From Pedobacter cryoconitis (GTDB taxonomy: Bacteria; Bacteroidota; Bacteroidia; Sphingobacteriales; Sphingobacteriaceae), in the NCBI RefSeq assembly GCF_014207135.1, contig NZ_JACHCC010000009.1:1-64000 (forward strand): a DNA stretch of 64,000 nucleotides, read 5' to 3'. The notes below the pieces were generated by a model. It saw only the letters and a list, made by a program, of their open reading frames with translations, was not told the origin of the DNA and searched no databases. The translations under genes were made by a program, and so were the position numbers. Shown one piece after another: positions 44,678 to 52,040 of the stretch. Numbering within the stretch: the first letter of the stretch is position 1; every line of letters starts with the position of its first letter.

Positions 44678-45829
44678 TTATTTATTGAAATAAGCTGCTT
44701 TCAGTTTTTCGAGAGAAGGCAATGACCGGAAACTCCATTTATTAACAACTACACCATTTTTCATTAACAGGATTCCAGGATTTGCCCTGACCATACTTTT
44801 CAGGGGTACAGCATCGGCATAAAATATCTCGGCAAGCAGTTTATGGTTTTTACTGAACACCCCGGCATCCTGTGCAGAATTGGAGGTCAGCAATACGGTG
44901 CGGATATTAAATTGTTCTGTCAGATCTAAAGTCATTGCATTCAATTTTCCAATGGCGTCTTCGTTAGTATCTTTCAGGTTATAAGCCACAACCAGGAAGT
45001 TATAATATGGGTTTTCAATAAGTTCTTTAGTATAATTCGTTCCGGAAGCATCACTGATCACCAGGTCTTTGATTTTAGCTTCGTATCCTTTCTTAATCAG
45101 CTTTTGCTCGGGCTGACCAACAATCTCCCAGTTGTTATCTTTCCAGATCTCTGTTTTCAGATAATCTTTATCACTCATTTCCTTTGTCTCGCCAGTCGCT
45201 TTGTTTTTCAGCTTATACAGGATCTGATAAACGTCTGGTGCAGCACCTTCGGGAATTTTCATGGCATCAGGTATGCTGGCCCCAACTTTATAGGGCAGAA
45301 AATCCAGTACAGGAAGGTAACTGTAAGTGTAAATGCTGAACAGCACCGAGATAGCCAATACCCCGATCAGACCTGCCTTTTGTTGACCAGGATTCTGTGT
45401 AACCGGTAAGATTTTAGTCCGGTTAATAAACAGGTATACAATCAGCACCAGCAAAATGAGATCCTTTGAAAAAGACTGCCACGGGGTAAGCGGAATAGCA
45501 TCTCCAAAACAACCGCAGGAAGTCACTACTTTAAACGCAGCCGAGACGAAGGTCAGAAAAGTGAAAAATATGATGATCCCGAGTAAACCAGTTGTTACTT
45601 TTTTACTCCAGAAACCAAATAATAATAAGGCGCCCAGTACAATTTCAAGTACACAAAGAAAAATAGCTATTCCCGTTGCAAAAGGACTTAAAAAAGAAAT
45701 ATGAAATACATCGAAATACTCTTCCAGTTTATATCCAAATCCGAGTGGGTCATTGGCCTTGATCAGACCAGAGAAAATAAAAAGTACACCTACAAATATT
45801 CTTGAAAAATTTAGCACGGCTCTGTTCAT
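44678..45829 (-). CDS. BT_3928-family protein: DoxX/MauE-like membrane domain plus thioredoxin-like domain
   Basis: The 383-residue protein has four TM segments in its first half (e.g. IFVGVLFIFSGLIKANDPLG, ALLLFGFWSKKVTTGLLG), matching the DoxX/MauE type and including VTSCGCFGDAIPLTPW with paired Cys. A fifth TM segment (about 150-170) leads to a C-terminal half resembling a thioredoxin-like fold without a CxxC motif. The pattern fits the Bacteroidetes BT_3928 family. A role in redox or cell-envelope processes is a guess based on MauE. It is second in the minus-strand operon. Confidence 0.82.
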   Translation of the reverse strand: MNRAVLNFSRIFVGVLFIFSGLIKANDPLGFGYKLEEYFDVFHISFLSPFATGIAIFLCVLEIVLGALLLFGFWSKKVTTGLLGIIIFFTFLTFVSAAFKVVTSCGCFGDAIPLTPWQSFSKDLILLVLIVYLFINRTKILPVTQNPGQQKAGLIGVLAISVLFSIYTYSYLPVLDFLPYKVGASIPDAMKIPEGAAPDVYQILYKLKNKATGETKEMSDKDYLKTEIWKDNNWEIVGQPEQKLIKKGYEAKIKDLVISDASGTNYTKELIENPYYNFLVVAYNLKDTNEDAIGKLNAMTLDLTEQFNIRTVLLTSNSAQDAGVFSKNHKLLAEIFYADAVPLKSMVRANPGILLMKNGVVVNKWSFRSLPSLEKLKAAYFNK

Positions 45830-45866
45830 CTTTTTATAGCTATTTTAATGGTATTGATAAATGATA

Positions 45867-46409
45867 TTATTTGATGTCCATTTTAATCAATGCAAAAACT
45901 GCATAGTTCAGCATATCCTGGTAATTGGCAACAACCCCTTCGGAAACTACCGTTGCACCAAGGTTATCTTCAATCTGTTTCACCCTGAATATTTTTTGCA
46001 GGATCAGGTCTGTCAGTGAGCTGATTCTCATGTCTCTCCAGGCTTCTCCATAATCATGATTTTTAGCAAACATCAGTTCTTTAGTTTCCTGTACTTTCTG
46101 ATCAAACAGGGCTTCTACAACTTCCAGCTCCAGTTCATTCGGATCACTGTCTTTCATTTCATTTTGCATCATAGCAATTACACAGTAATTGATGATGGCA
46201 ATATATTCTGGAATGATCCCCTCTCCTACTTTAGAAACTTTCTTTTCTTCAAGCGTACGGATTCGCTGTGCTTTGATAAAAAGCTGATCAGTGATAGAAG
46301 ACAAACGCAAAATGCGCCATGCCGTTCCATAATCTTTGGTTTTTTTTAAAAAAAGCGATTTACAAACCGCAATTACTGTATCGAATTCTTGTGAGGTGTT
46401 TGTTGCCAA
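45867..46409 (-). CDS. DUF1599 protein with internal duplication
   Basis: The 180-residue protein consists of two copies of one unit. FLKKTKDYGTAWRILRLSS (first half) and MFAKNHDYGEAWRDMRISS (second half) align, as do the following SITDQLFIKAQRIRTLEE and SLTDLILQKIFRVKQIED. This is the DUF1599 (nucleotide modification-associated) family. Proposed links are to modified-nucleotide metabolism, but function here is unknown. It is the first gene of the operon running to aroK and is divergent from folP. Confidence 0.85.
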   Translation of the reverse strand: MATNTSQEFDTVIAVCKSLFLKKTKDYGTAWRILRLSSITDQLFIKAQRIRTLEEKKVSKVGEGIIPEYIAIINYCVIAMMQNEMKDSDPNELELEVVEALFDQKVQETKELMFAKNHDYGEAWRDMRISSLTDLILQKIFRVKQIEDNLGATVVSEGVVANYQDMLNYAVFALIKMDIK

Positions 46410-46444
46410 AACAATTAAAATATTTAGTTTAAAGCTATTTTAAT

Positions 46445-46462
46445 ACTGTATTTTTGTACAGT
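46445..46462. promoter_or_regulatory. -7 element inside an inverted repeat upstream of folP
   Basis: TATTTTTG at 46449-46456 matches the TAnnTTTG -7 consensus toward folP. It lies inside the inverted repeat ACTGTA-TTTTTG-TACAGT (46445-46462), so a bound protein would block the promoter. No clear -33 TTTG was seen. Confidence 0.4.
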
Positions 46463-46590
46463 CTGTTTAAATTTAGATGCTCAAATTGTTTACAGCTTAT
46501 TTTTAAGCGAAACGAGGGTTATTTATTTCTGGTAGCCTTTCTACCTGAAATGAATAAGACGATGTTGCAGCTAAAAAGAAGCATAAACAA

Positions 46591-47484
46591 ATGAGCAGAT
46601 TAATTTTAAACAGGCTCTATAAAATGATGGCTAAAGATACGTTTTTAAACCGAAAAATAACACTTAACCTAAAAGGCGAACTCCTGGATTTAAGCCGCCC
46701 ATGCGTGATGGGGATATTGAATTTAACCCCGGATTCTTTTTACAGTAACAGCAGAATGGGTTCTATAGATGCTGCACTGGAAAGAGCAGAAACCTGCCTG
46801 GAAGAAGGGGCAACTTTTATAGATATAGGTGCTTATTCTTCCCGCCCCGGCGCTGATGAAGTGAGCACGGATGAAGAGCTGAAAAGGATTATCCCTGCAA
46901 TTACTGCAATAAGCAAACGGTTTCCCGGGGCTAAATTATCTGTGGACACTTTCCGTGCAAAAATAGCCCGCGAAAGTATTGATGCAGGGGCACATGTGAT
47001 CAATGATATTTCGGGTGGGACACTGGATGAAGCTATGTTTGAAACAGTTGCAGCTTTAAATGTCCCTTATATCCTGATGCATATGCGGGGCAATCCGCAG
47101 ACTATGCAAAAAAAGCCTGTTTATGCGAATATAGGATTGGAAGTAGCCGATTATTTTACAGAAAAAATAAGCCGCTTAAGGACAATGGGAGTTAAAGATA
47201 TCATACTGGATCCAGGTTTTGGTTTTGCCAAAAACACAACGCACAATTATCAGCTGTTCAATCAACTGGAAAACTTTGATCTCTTTGGCTTACCGGTACT
47301 GGTTGGTATTTCAAGAAAATCTATGATTTATAAATTACTGGGTAATACAGCGGAAGAAGCACTGAACGGAACTACGGTACTGAACACTATCGCTTTGCAG
47401 AAAGGAGCATCAATTTTAAGGGTACATGATGTAAAGGCTGCAGTTGAATGTATATCTATTGTTGAAAAGATGCAACAGTCCTAA
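46591..47484 (+). CDS. folP: Dihydropteroate synthase
   Basis: The 297-residue protein has the FolP hallmarks MGILNLTPDSFY, GATFIDIGAYSSRPGAD, LSVDTFRAKIARES, HVINDISGG, ILMHMRGNPQTMQ, DIILDPGFGFAK and GISRKSMIYKLLG. It condenses 4-aminobenzoate with hydroxymethyl-dihydropterin diphosphate for folate synthesis and is the sulfonamide target. ATGs at 46591, 46624 and 46627 are in frame; the homologous N-terminus (MAKDTFLNRK) favours 46627. The cdaA gene follows about 30 bp on, an arrangement common in Bacteroidetes. Confidence 0.95.
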   Translation: MSRLILNRLYKMMAKDTFLNRKITLNLKGELLDLSRPCVMGILNLTPDSFYSNSRMGSIDAALERAETCLEEGATFIDIGAYSSRPGADEVSTDEELKRIIPAITAISKRFPGAKLSVDTFRAKIARESIDAGAHVINDISGGTLDEAMFETVAALNVPYILMHMRGNPQTMQKKPVYANIGLEVADYFTEKISRLRTMGVKDIILDPGFGFAKNTTHNYQLFNQLENFDLFGLPVLVGISRKSMIYKLLGNTAEEALNGTTVLNTIALQKGASILRVHDVKAAVECISIVEKMQQS

Positions 47485-47514
47485 TATTTGGGTAAAATTC
47501 CTAACTTGGCAACA

Positions 47515-48306
47515 ATGAAAGGTTTTGACTTTGATTTTCTAACGATAACGGTTACGGATGTAGTGGACATTTTGTTCGTTGCCTTCCTGATTTACTATAC
47601 CTACAATCTGATTAAAAATACACTGGCGGTTAATTTACTGCTGGGTATGTTTATTATTCTGATCCTGTGGTTTGTAGTGGACGCACTGAATATGCGTCTT
47701 TTATCAACGATCATCAATAAGTTTATGAGTGTCGGGATTATCGCGTTGATTGTGATCTTCCAGCCCGAAATCAGGCGTTTCCTGCTGCTAATTGGAAAAA
47801 ACACTTTTTTACAGAAAAACAAAGCCTGGTGGGGTTATTTATTTGGCAGTAAAGATATTGAACGGGATAACCTGGTTCGTATCAAGCCGATTATAGATGC
47901 CTGCAAAAGCATGAAAAAATCAAGGACTGGAGCATTGATTGTCTTTGTTAAGTTTTATGACGATCAGCTGTTTGCCAATAGCTGTGAGCTGATCGATTCT
48001 AAAATTTCTAAAAGGCTATTGGAAAGTATTTTTCAGAAATATAGTCCTCTGCACGACGGAGCTGTTGTTATCTCGGAAAACAAGATTAAAAGTGCCAGCT
48101 GTATATTACCACTGACAGATAATGACAAATTACCTCCTCAGTTTGGTTTACGTCACCGTGCGGGGATCGGAGTATCTGAAACTACCGATGCCGTTGCTGT
48201 CATTGTATCTGAGGAAACCGGTGAAATCGCCTACGCTAAACAAGGACGTGTAAGAATGAATGTTTCCTTTGGGGAACTGGAAAAATTACTGAATAAAGAC
48301 TTTTAA
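47515..48306 (+). CDS. cdaA: Diadenylate cyclase CdaA
   Basis: The start is taken as the ATG at 47515 (MKGFDFDFLT), giving 263 residues. The first 85 residues hold three TM helices (VVDILFVAFLIYYTYNLI, VNLLLGMFIILILWFVVDAL, MSVGIIALIVIFQPEIRRFL). The DisA_N domain carries SPLHDGAVVIS and FGLRHRAGIGVSE, the DGA and RHR motifs. The enzyme makes c-di-AMP from two ATP at the inner membrane. It is probably cotranscribed with folP. Confidence 0.94.
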   Translation: MKGFDFDFLTITVTDVVDILFVAFLIYYTYNLIKNTLAVNLLLGMFIILILWFVVDALNMRLLSTIINKFMSVGIIALIVIFQPEIRRFLLLIGKNTFLQKNKAWWGYLFGSKDIERDNLVRIKPIIDACKSMKKSRTGALIVFVKFYDDQLFANSCELIDSKISKRLLESIFQKYSPLHDGAVVISENKIKSASCILPLTDNDKLPPQFGLRHRAGIGVSETTDAVAVIVSEETGEIAYAKQGRVRMNVSFGELEKLLNKDF

Positions 48307-48321
48307 ATTCTTGTAAATAAA

Positions 48322-48345
48322 AAATCCGGCACAAGACCGGATTCC
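48322..48345. terminator. Short hairpin between convergent cdaA and bacilliredoxin genes
   Basis: AATCCGG (48323-48329) pairs with CCGGATT (48337-48343) across a 7-nt loop. A second CCGG/CCGG pairing lies at about 48349-48362. There is no long T-tract, so termination strength is uncertain. Confidence 0.4.
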
Positions 48346-48382
48346 TTACCGGCATTCACCGGATATATCTTAAGGCTATTAA

Positions 48383-48793
48383 TTAGCAGTACTGATCAAA
48401 AGCACCGATCAGGTTCTCTGCGATCATCTGAGCAGGACGACCTTCGATCTGATGACGTTCGATCATATGTACAAGTTTACCGTCTTTGAATAATGCCATT
48501 GCTGGTGAAGATGGTGGGAAAGGTGCCATATAACTTCTCGCTCTGTCTACAGCGTCTTTTTCCATTCCTGCAAAAACAGTAATCAGTTTATCAGGATGTT
48601 TTTCATTAGCCGCAGCTAATCTTGCTGCTGGTCTCGCATTTGCAGCTGCACAGCCACAAACTGAATTTACCACTACGAAAACAGTTCCTTCGCCTTTAAT
48701 GGCATTATCAACATCTTCTGCAGTTTTCATTTCTTCAAAACCAACTTTGGTCAATTCAGCCCGCATGGGCTCAACTAAATATTCTGGATACAT
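48383..48793 (-). CDS. BrxA/BrxB-family bacilliredoxin (YphP/YqiW)
   Basis: The 136-residue protein matches the DUF1094/bacilliredoxin family, with the CxC active site in VVNSVCGCAAANARPA (about residues 46-48) and MAPFPPSSPAMALFKDGKLV. Family members reduce mixed disulfides between low-molecular-weight thiols such as bacillithiol and protein Cys, in the cytoplasm. It has a consensus promoter directly upstream. Confidence 0.92.
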   Translation of the reverse strand: MYPEYLVEPMRAELTKVGFEEMKTAEDVDNAIKGEGTVFVVVNSVCGCAAANARPAARLAAANEKHPDKLITVFAGMEKDAVDRARSYMAPFPPSSPAMALFKDGKLVHMIERHQIEGRPAQMIAENLIGAFDQYC

Positions 48794-48827
48794 ATGTAAA
48801 AGCTTTAATATTATTCAATTTAATATA

Positions 48828-48858
48828 CAAAGGTACAGCACTGTTACCTAGCATCAAA
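48828..48858 (-). promoter_or_regulatory. Promoter of the bacilliredoxin gene
   Basis: On the minus strand TTTG (48855-48858), exactly 19 bp and TACCTTTG (48828-48835) reproduce the Bacteroidetes consensus in full. It lies 35 bp upstream of the start codon. Confidence 0.75.
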
Positions 48859-49042
48859 GGATTACTATTTAAGTAAATTGTTTTTTACCTTGAAATTACT
48901 TTGGTCAAGAGGCTATCTTCTATTTCAGAACTAAAATGAGTCACGAATCCGGAGATAAGTTTCCATCAAGAGTCATTCCATAATTTAGTAACAAGTTAAG
49001 TGTTTTTTTTATTATTAAACTTTTACTCTATTATCGGCATTT

Positions 49043-49086
49043 ATTAAATCGAAATAGCAAAATATATTTTGCTATTTCGATTTAAT
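49043..49086. repeat. 44-bp perfect palindrome before the biosynthetic cluster
   Basis: Perfect 22-nt arms meet between 49064 and 49065 with no spacer; the left arm ends in AATCGAAATAGCAAAATA. As RNA it could form a long stem followed by TTTCTTTT-like sequence, which would make it a terminator. As DNA it overlaps the -33 TTTG (49068-49071) of a candidate promoter and could be an operator. The rest of 48859-49042 shows nothing recognisable. Confidence 0.7.
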
Positions 49087-49100
49087 TTCTTTTATCTTTA
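49068..49100 (+). promoter_or_regulatory. Candidate promoter of the biosynthetic cluster
   Basis: TTTG at 49068-49071 is followed, after 21 bp, by TATCTTTA (49093-49100), one base off TAnnTTTG. Its -33 lies inside the 44-bp palindrome, so the two features are probably linked. Confidence 0.4.
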
Positions 49101-49376
49101 GCAAAGGAGTTTCCTTGTAGAGAAAATACTTTATAAAATTGAATTTATTAAAAGAAATATGTTAAGCATATATTTCAATTCAATTTCATTATTTAAATTC
49201 AACTACTTTAGTAAGTATCTGGTACTGACTATAGCGACAGCTCTGCGCTCAATGACCTAAAGAAAGACAACTTAGCCATATTTTAAGAATTCTGACAGTT
49301 TCCATAAGTGACGAAAATTTTCTATAATCTATATAGATTAAGATTTAGCATATCTGTTTAACATACTACAAAAACT
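49101..49376 (+). promoter_or_regulatory. Long 5' leader ahead of the UpxY-type antiterminator
   Basis: About 275 nt without an ORF separate the candidate promoter from the antiterminator gene. It can form an imperfect hairpin around GAAATATG (49154-49161) and CATATATTTC (49167-49176), extended outward by AATTGAA/TTCAATT pairing. UpxY proteins in Bacteroides act on the 5' leader of their own operons, so this is the expected location of a loading site. No specific element was identified. Confidence 0.35.
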
Positions 49377-49955
49377 ATGATATCAATTATGAATAAGAAT
49401 TTTGTTCCGGGTTGGTATGTACTGTATACCAAAACCAATAACGAGAAAAAAGTCGCATTGACTCTCTCCGAAAACAACATTAATCATTATTTACCTTTAG
49501 TGAAGGTATTGAGAAATTGGAATGATCGGAAAAAACTGGTAGAGCTCCCCATGTTTCCTTCTTATCTCTTCATTTATCTGACCGGAGTAAAAGATTATAT
49601 TCAAGGGCTCGAAATTGGGGGTGTGATTAATTATGTCAGATTTGGTAAACAGATAGCTATGGTGGATGATCTTATTATAAATAGTCTGAAAATAATGACG
49701 AATGCATCAGCCAGCCTGGAAATATCTTCGGAAGGATTCCAGTTTGGGCAGCGGCTTCTCATTAAAGAAGGTATGTTGACTGGCTTGTATTGTGAACTTG
49801 TACAATATAAAGGAAAAGAAAAGCTTTTGGTACGGATTGATCTGCTAAACAGGAATATATTGATGGATATGCCTTTGGATTTTGTCACGAAAATTCATAG
49901 TGAGTACCAGGGCGATGGCGGCCATTCTAAGCGTACAATCCCAACGATGCAGTGA
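49377..49955 (+). CDS. UpxY-type NusG-like transcription antiterminator
   Basis: The 192-residue protein has the NusG N-terminal (NGN) domain: GWYVLYTKTNNEKKVALTL, INHYLPLVKVLRNWNDRKK and LPMFPSYLFIYL. A C-terminal KOW-like region follows (about 120-170, GQRLLIKEGMLTGLYCELVQ). UpxY/RfaH-type paralogues bind RNA polymerase early in long operons for capsule or secondary metabolites and prevent premature termination. As first gene of this region it probably controls everything to at least 62678. ATGs at 49377 and 49389 are both possible starts. Downstream genes share its strand with short gaps. Confidence 0.87.
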   Translation: MISIMNKNFVPGWYVLYTKTNNEKKVALTLSENNINHYLPLVKVLRNWNDRKKLVELPMFPSYLFIYLTGVKDYIQGLEIGGVINYVRFGKQIAMVDDLIINSLKIMTNASASLEISSEGFQFGQRLLIKEGMLTGLYCELVQYKGKEKLLVRIDLLNRNILMDMPLDFVTKIHSEYQGDGGHSKRTIPTMQ

Positions 49956-50031
49956 CTTAAACAAGCAGTAGAAGCATAGCAACTGGCATTGACCAAGAAA
50001 ATAATTATATAATCTCTTTCCAATATCTTAC

Positions 50032-50607
50032 ATGAATAATGAAGGATTCACCATCTGGCTTACCGGCTTAAGTGGCGCAGGCAAAACGACTATCTCTGAA
50101 ATGCTATGTAAAGAACTGCGTGAGCGGCAGGCTCCCTGTGAAATGCTCGATGGCGATATTGTACGCGAACACCTGTCAAAGGGGCTCTCTTTTTCAAGAG
50201 AAGACCGCGATATCAATATCCTTCGTATCGGTTTTGTAGCAGCACTACTTTCCAGGAATCGCGTTTGCGTTATTGTATCTGCCATATCACCATACAAAAA
50301 TACGCGCAACCAGGTAAGACAAACAATAAAGAATTTTATCGAGGTATACGTAAAATGCCCAATAGATGAGTGCGAGCGCAGAGATGTGAAGGGTTTGTAT
50401 AAAAAAGCCCGCACCGGTATCATCAAGTCTTTCACTGGTATCGATGATCCGTATGAGGAGCCACAGCAGCCAGAAGTAACTTGTTGTACAGACCTGGAAA
50501 CAGTAGAAAGTTCTGTGAGAAAGATATTACGTTATCTGGAGCTTGCCAATTATATACCAGCCCCGATGGATGCGGTTTCCTGGCCGGAAAGACAGGCTCG
50601 TAACTGA
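50032..50607 (+). CDS. cysC: Adenylyl-sulfate (APS) kinase
   Basis: The 191-residue protein has P-loop GLSGAGKT (residues 12-19), CysC motif MLDGDIVREHLSKGLSFS, the VSAISPYKNTRNQVR segment with the usual SP, and IKSFTGIDDPYEEPQQPEV, the FxGxxDPYExP signature. It phosphorylates adenylyl sulfate to PAPS, the sulfate donor for sulfotransferases. No ATP sulfurylase or sulfotransferase gene is visible in this window. In this cluster it may supply sulfation or modify a different adenylylated substrate. The last codons may overlap an alternative start of the next gene. Confidence 0.87.
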   Translation: MNNEGFTIWLTGLSGAGKTTISEMLCKELRERQAPCEMLDGDIVREHLSKGLSFSREDRDINILRIGFVAALLSRNRVCVIVSAISPYKNTRNQVRQTIKNFIEVYVKCPIDECERRDVKGLYKKARTGIIKSFTGIDDPYEEPQQPEVTCCTDLETVESSVRKILRYLELANYIPAPMDAVSWPERQARN

Positions 50608-50635
50608 TTATACTTTTATAAAACACCAGAATATA

Positions 50636-52027
50636 TTGAAAAATATAGTAATAATTGGAGGTGGTCTGAGCGGATACCTGTTGCTGATTAACTTGCTGCG
50701 GTTTTGCCCAAATGAAGAACTAAAGGTAATCATGATGGAAAAGGAAGCAGTAGACCGGCTTGGGGTACCTTATTCAACAGAAGATGAGGATCACTTGTTG
50801 AATGTGCCGGCTTGCAATATGAGTGCATTTTCTGACAAAAAGGAACATTTCACAGACTGGCTTTACAGAAAATCATTCATCTATTCGGCTACATCATTTG
50901 TGCCAAGGAAAATTTACCGCCTTTATATCCTTGATATTTTTAACCGTTTAATGGAAGCAAAAGCTTCGACCATAAATGTTACCCGTCTGCGGGTGGAAGC
51001 GGTAGATGTGGATATGGTAAATAAGCTGGTGCTGACAAATCAAGAGACGGCTGTCCCATTTGACCAGCTGGTTCTGGCTACGGGTACTTTTGCAGCTAAT
51101 CATCTGCCATTGCATGATAAAACCTATATGCAGACTGCCGGTTATTTCCATTCTGCATGGGACAATTCATGGGCAAATCATATCCAGGGGAATGAAACAG
51201 TAGTTATGATTGGTACTGGATTAACGATGACCGATACACTGATCAGCCTTCAAAAAACAAGGCACAACGGGAAAGCCATTGCGCTATCCAGACATGGGCT
51301 TCTACCGTCGATGCATAAAAATTACGAACCATACCCTGATTTCCGGGGCGAGATGCAAGCCGTAAAAACTGCACTCGGCATGTTACAAGTTGTAAGATCC
51401 CATCTTCGCAAGGCAAAGCATAGTGGCTCCGACTGGCGCGCTGTGATAGATGTTCTGCGTCCATGTACTTCTCAATTATGGCAACAACTGCCATATGCAG
51501 AGAGAAGAGCTTTTATGGAACACCTGCGCCATTATTGGGATGTTTGCAGGCACCGTATGCCGGAAACCTGTGCAGATATTGTGTCTGCTGCCTTACTTAA
51601 AGAACAGGTAAGAATACAGGCCGGCAGGATCACCGGGATCCAGGTGACAGCGGAGGGCAGGTTCAAAATTACTATACGTAAACAAGGTGGTAAAGAAATA
51701 CAGCAGATAACCGCTGATATTATCATCAATTGCATGGGCCCGTCTACTAATTATAATCGCATTTCACAGGTACTGATTCAGAACCTCTTGCAAAAAAGAT
51801 TAATATGTGCTGATCCGCTTTGTCTGGGTATATTATGTGATGAAGAAGGTGCATTAATACAGGAAGACGGGTACGCCTCTGATTGCTTTCATACGCTTGG
51901 CGCACCTGCAAAAGGAATATTATGGGAAACAACCGCCGTGCCCGAGATCCGTATACAGGCACATTATCTGGCTCACAAAATGCTGAAGCTGGTAAAGAAA
52001 AATATAGTTGAAAATGTCATCAGGTAA
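50636..52027 (+). CDS. FAD/NAD(P)-binding protein (NAD_binding_9, YdhS-like)
   Basis: The TTG at 50636 places the dinucleotide-binding NIVIIGGGLSGYLLL at the very N-terminus (464 residues). In-frame ATGs at 50543 and 50570 would overlap cysC. The NAD_binding_9 family signature is clear: GVPYSTEDEDHLLNVPACNM then SAFSDKKEHFTDWLY, VVMIGTGLTMTDTLISLQ (second Rossmann motif) and ALSRHGLLPSMH. Family members are uncharacterised flavoproteins related to N-hydroxylating monooxygenases. It may oxidise an intermediate of the cluster product. It lies 28 bp after cysC and 13 bp before the barrel gene. Confidence 0.8.
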   Translation: MKNIVIIGGGLSGYLLLINLLRFCPNEELKVIMMEKEAVDRLGVPYSTEDEDHLLNVPACNMSAFSDKKEHFTDWLYRKSFIYSATSFVPRKIYRLYILDIFNRLMEAKASTINVTRLRVEAVDVDMVNKLVLTNQETAVPFDQLVLATGTFAANHLPLHDKTYMQTAGYFHSAWDNSWANHIQGNETVVMIGTGLTMTDTLISLQKTRHNGKAIALSRHGLLPSMHKNYEPYPDFRGEMQAVKTALGMLQVVRSHLRKAKHSGSDWRAVIDVLRPCTSQLWQQLPYAERRAFMEHLRHYWDVCRHRMPETCADIVSAALLKEQVRIQAGRITGIQVTAEGRFKITIRKQGGKEIQQITADIIINCMGPSTNYNRISQVLIQNLLQKRLICADPLCLGILCDEEGALIQEDGYASDCFHTLGAPAKGILWETTAVPEIRIQAHYLAHKMLKLVKKNIVENVIR

Positions 52028-52040
52028 ATAATTAGAATAG

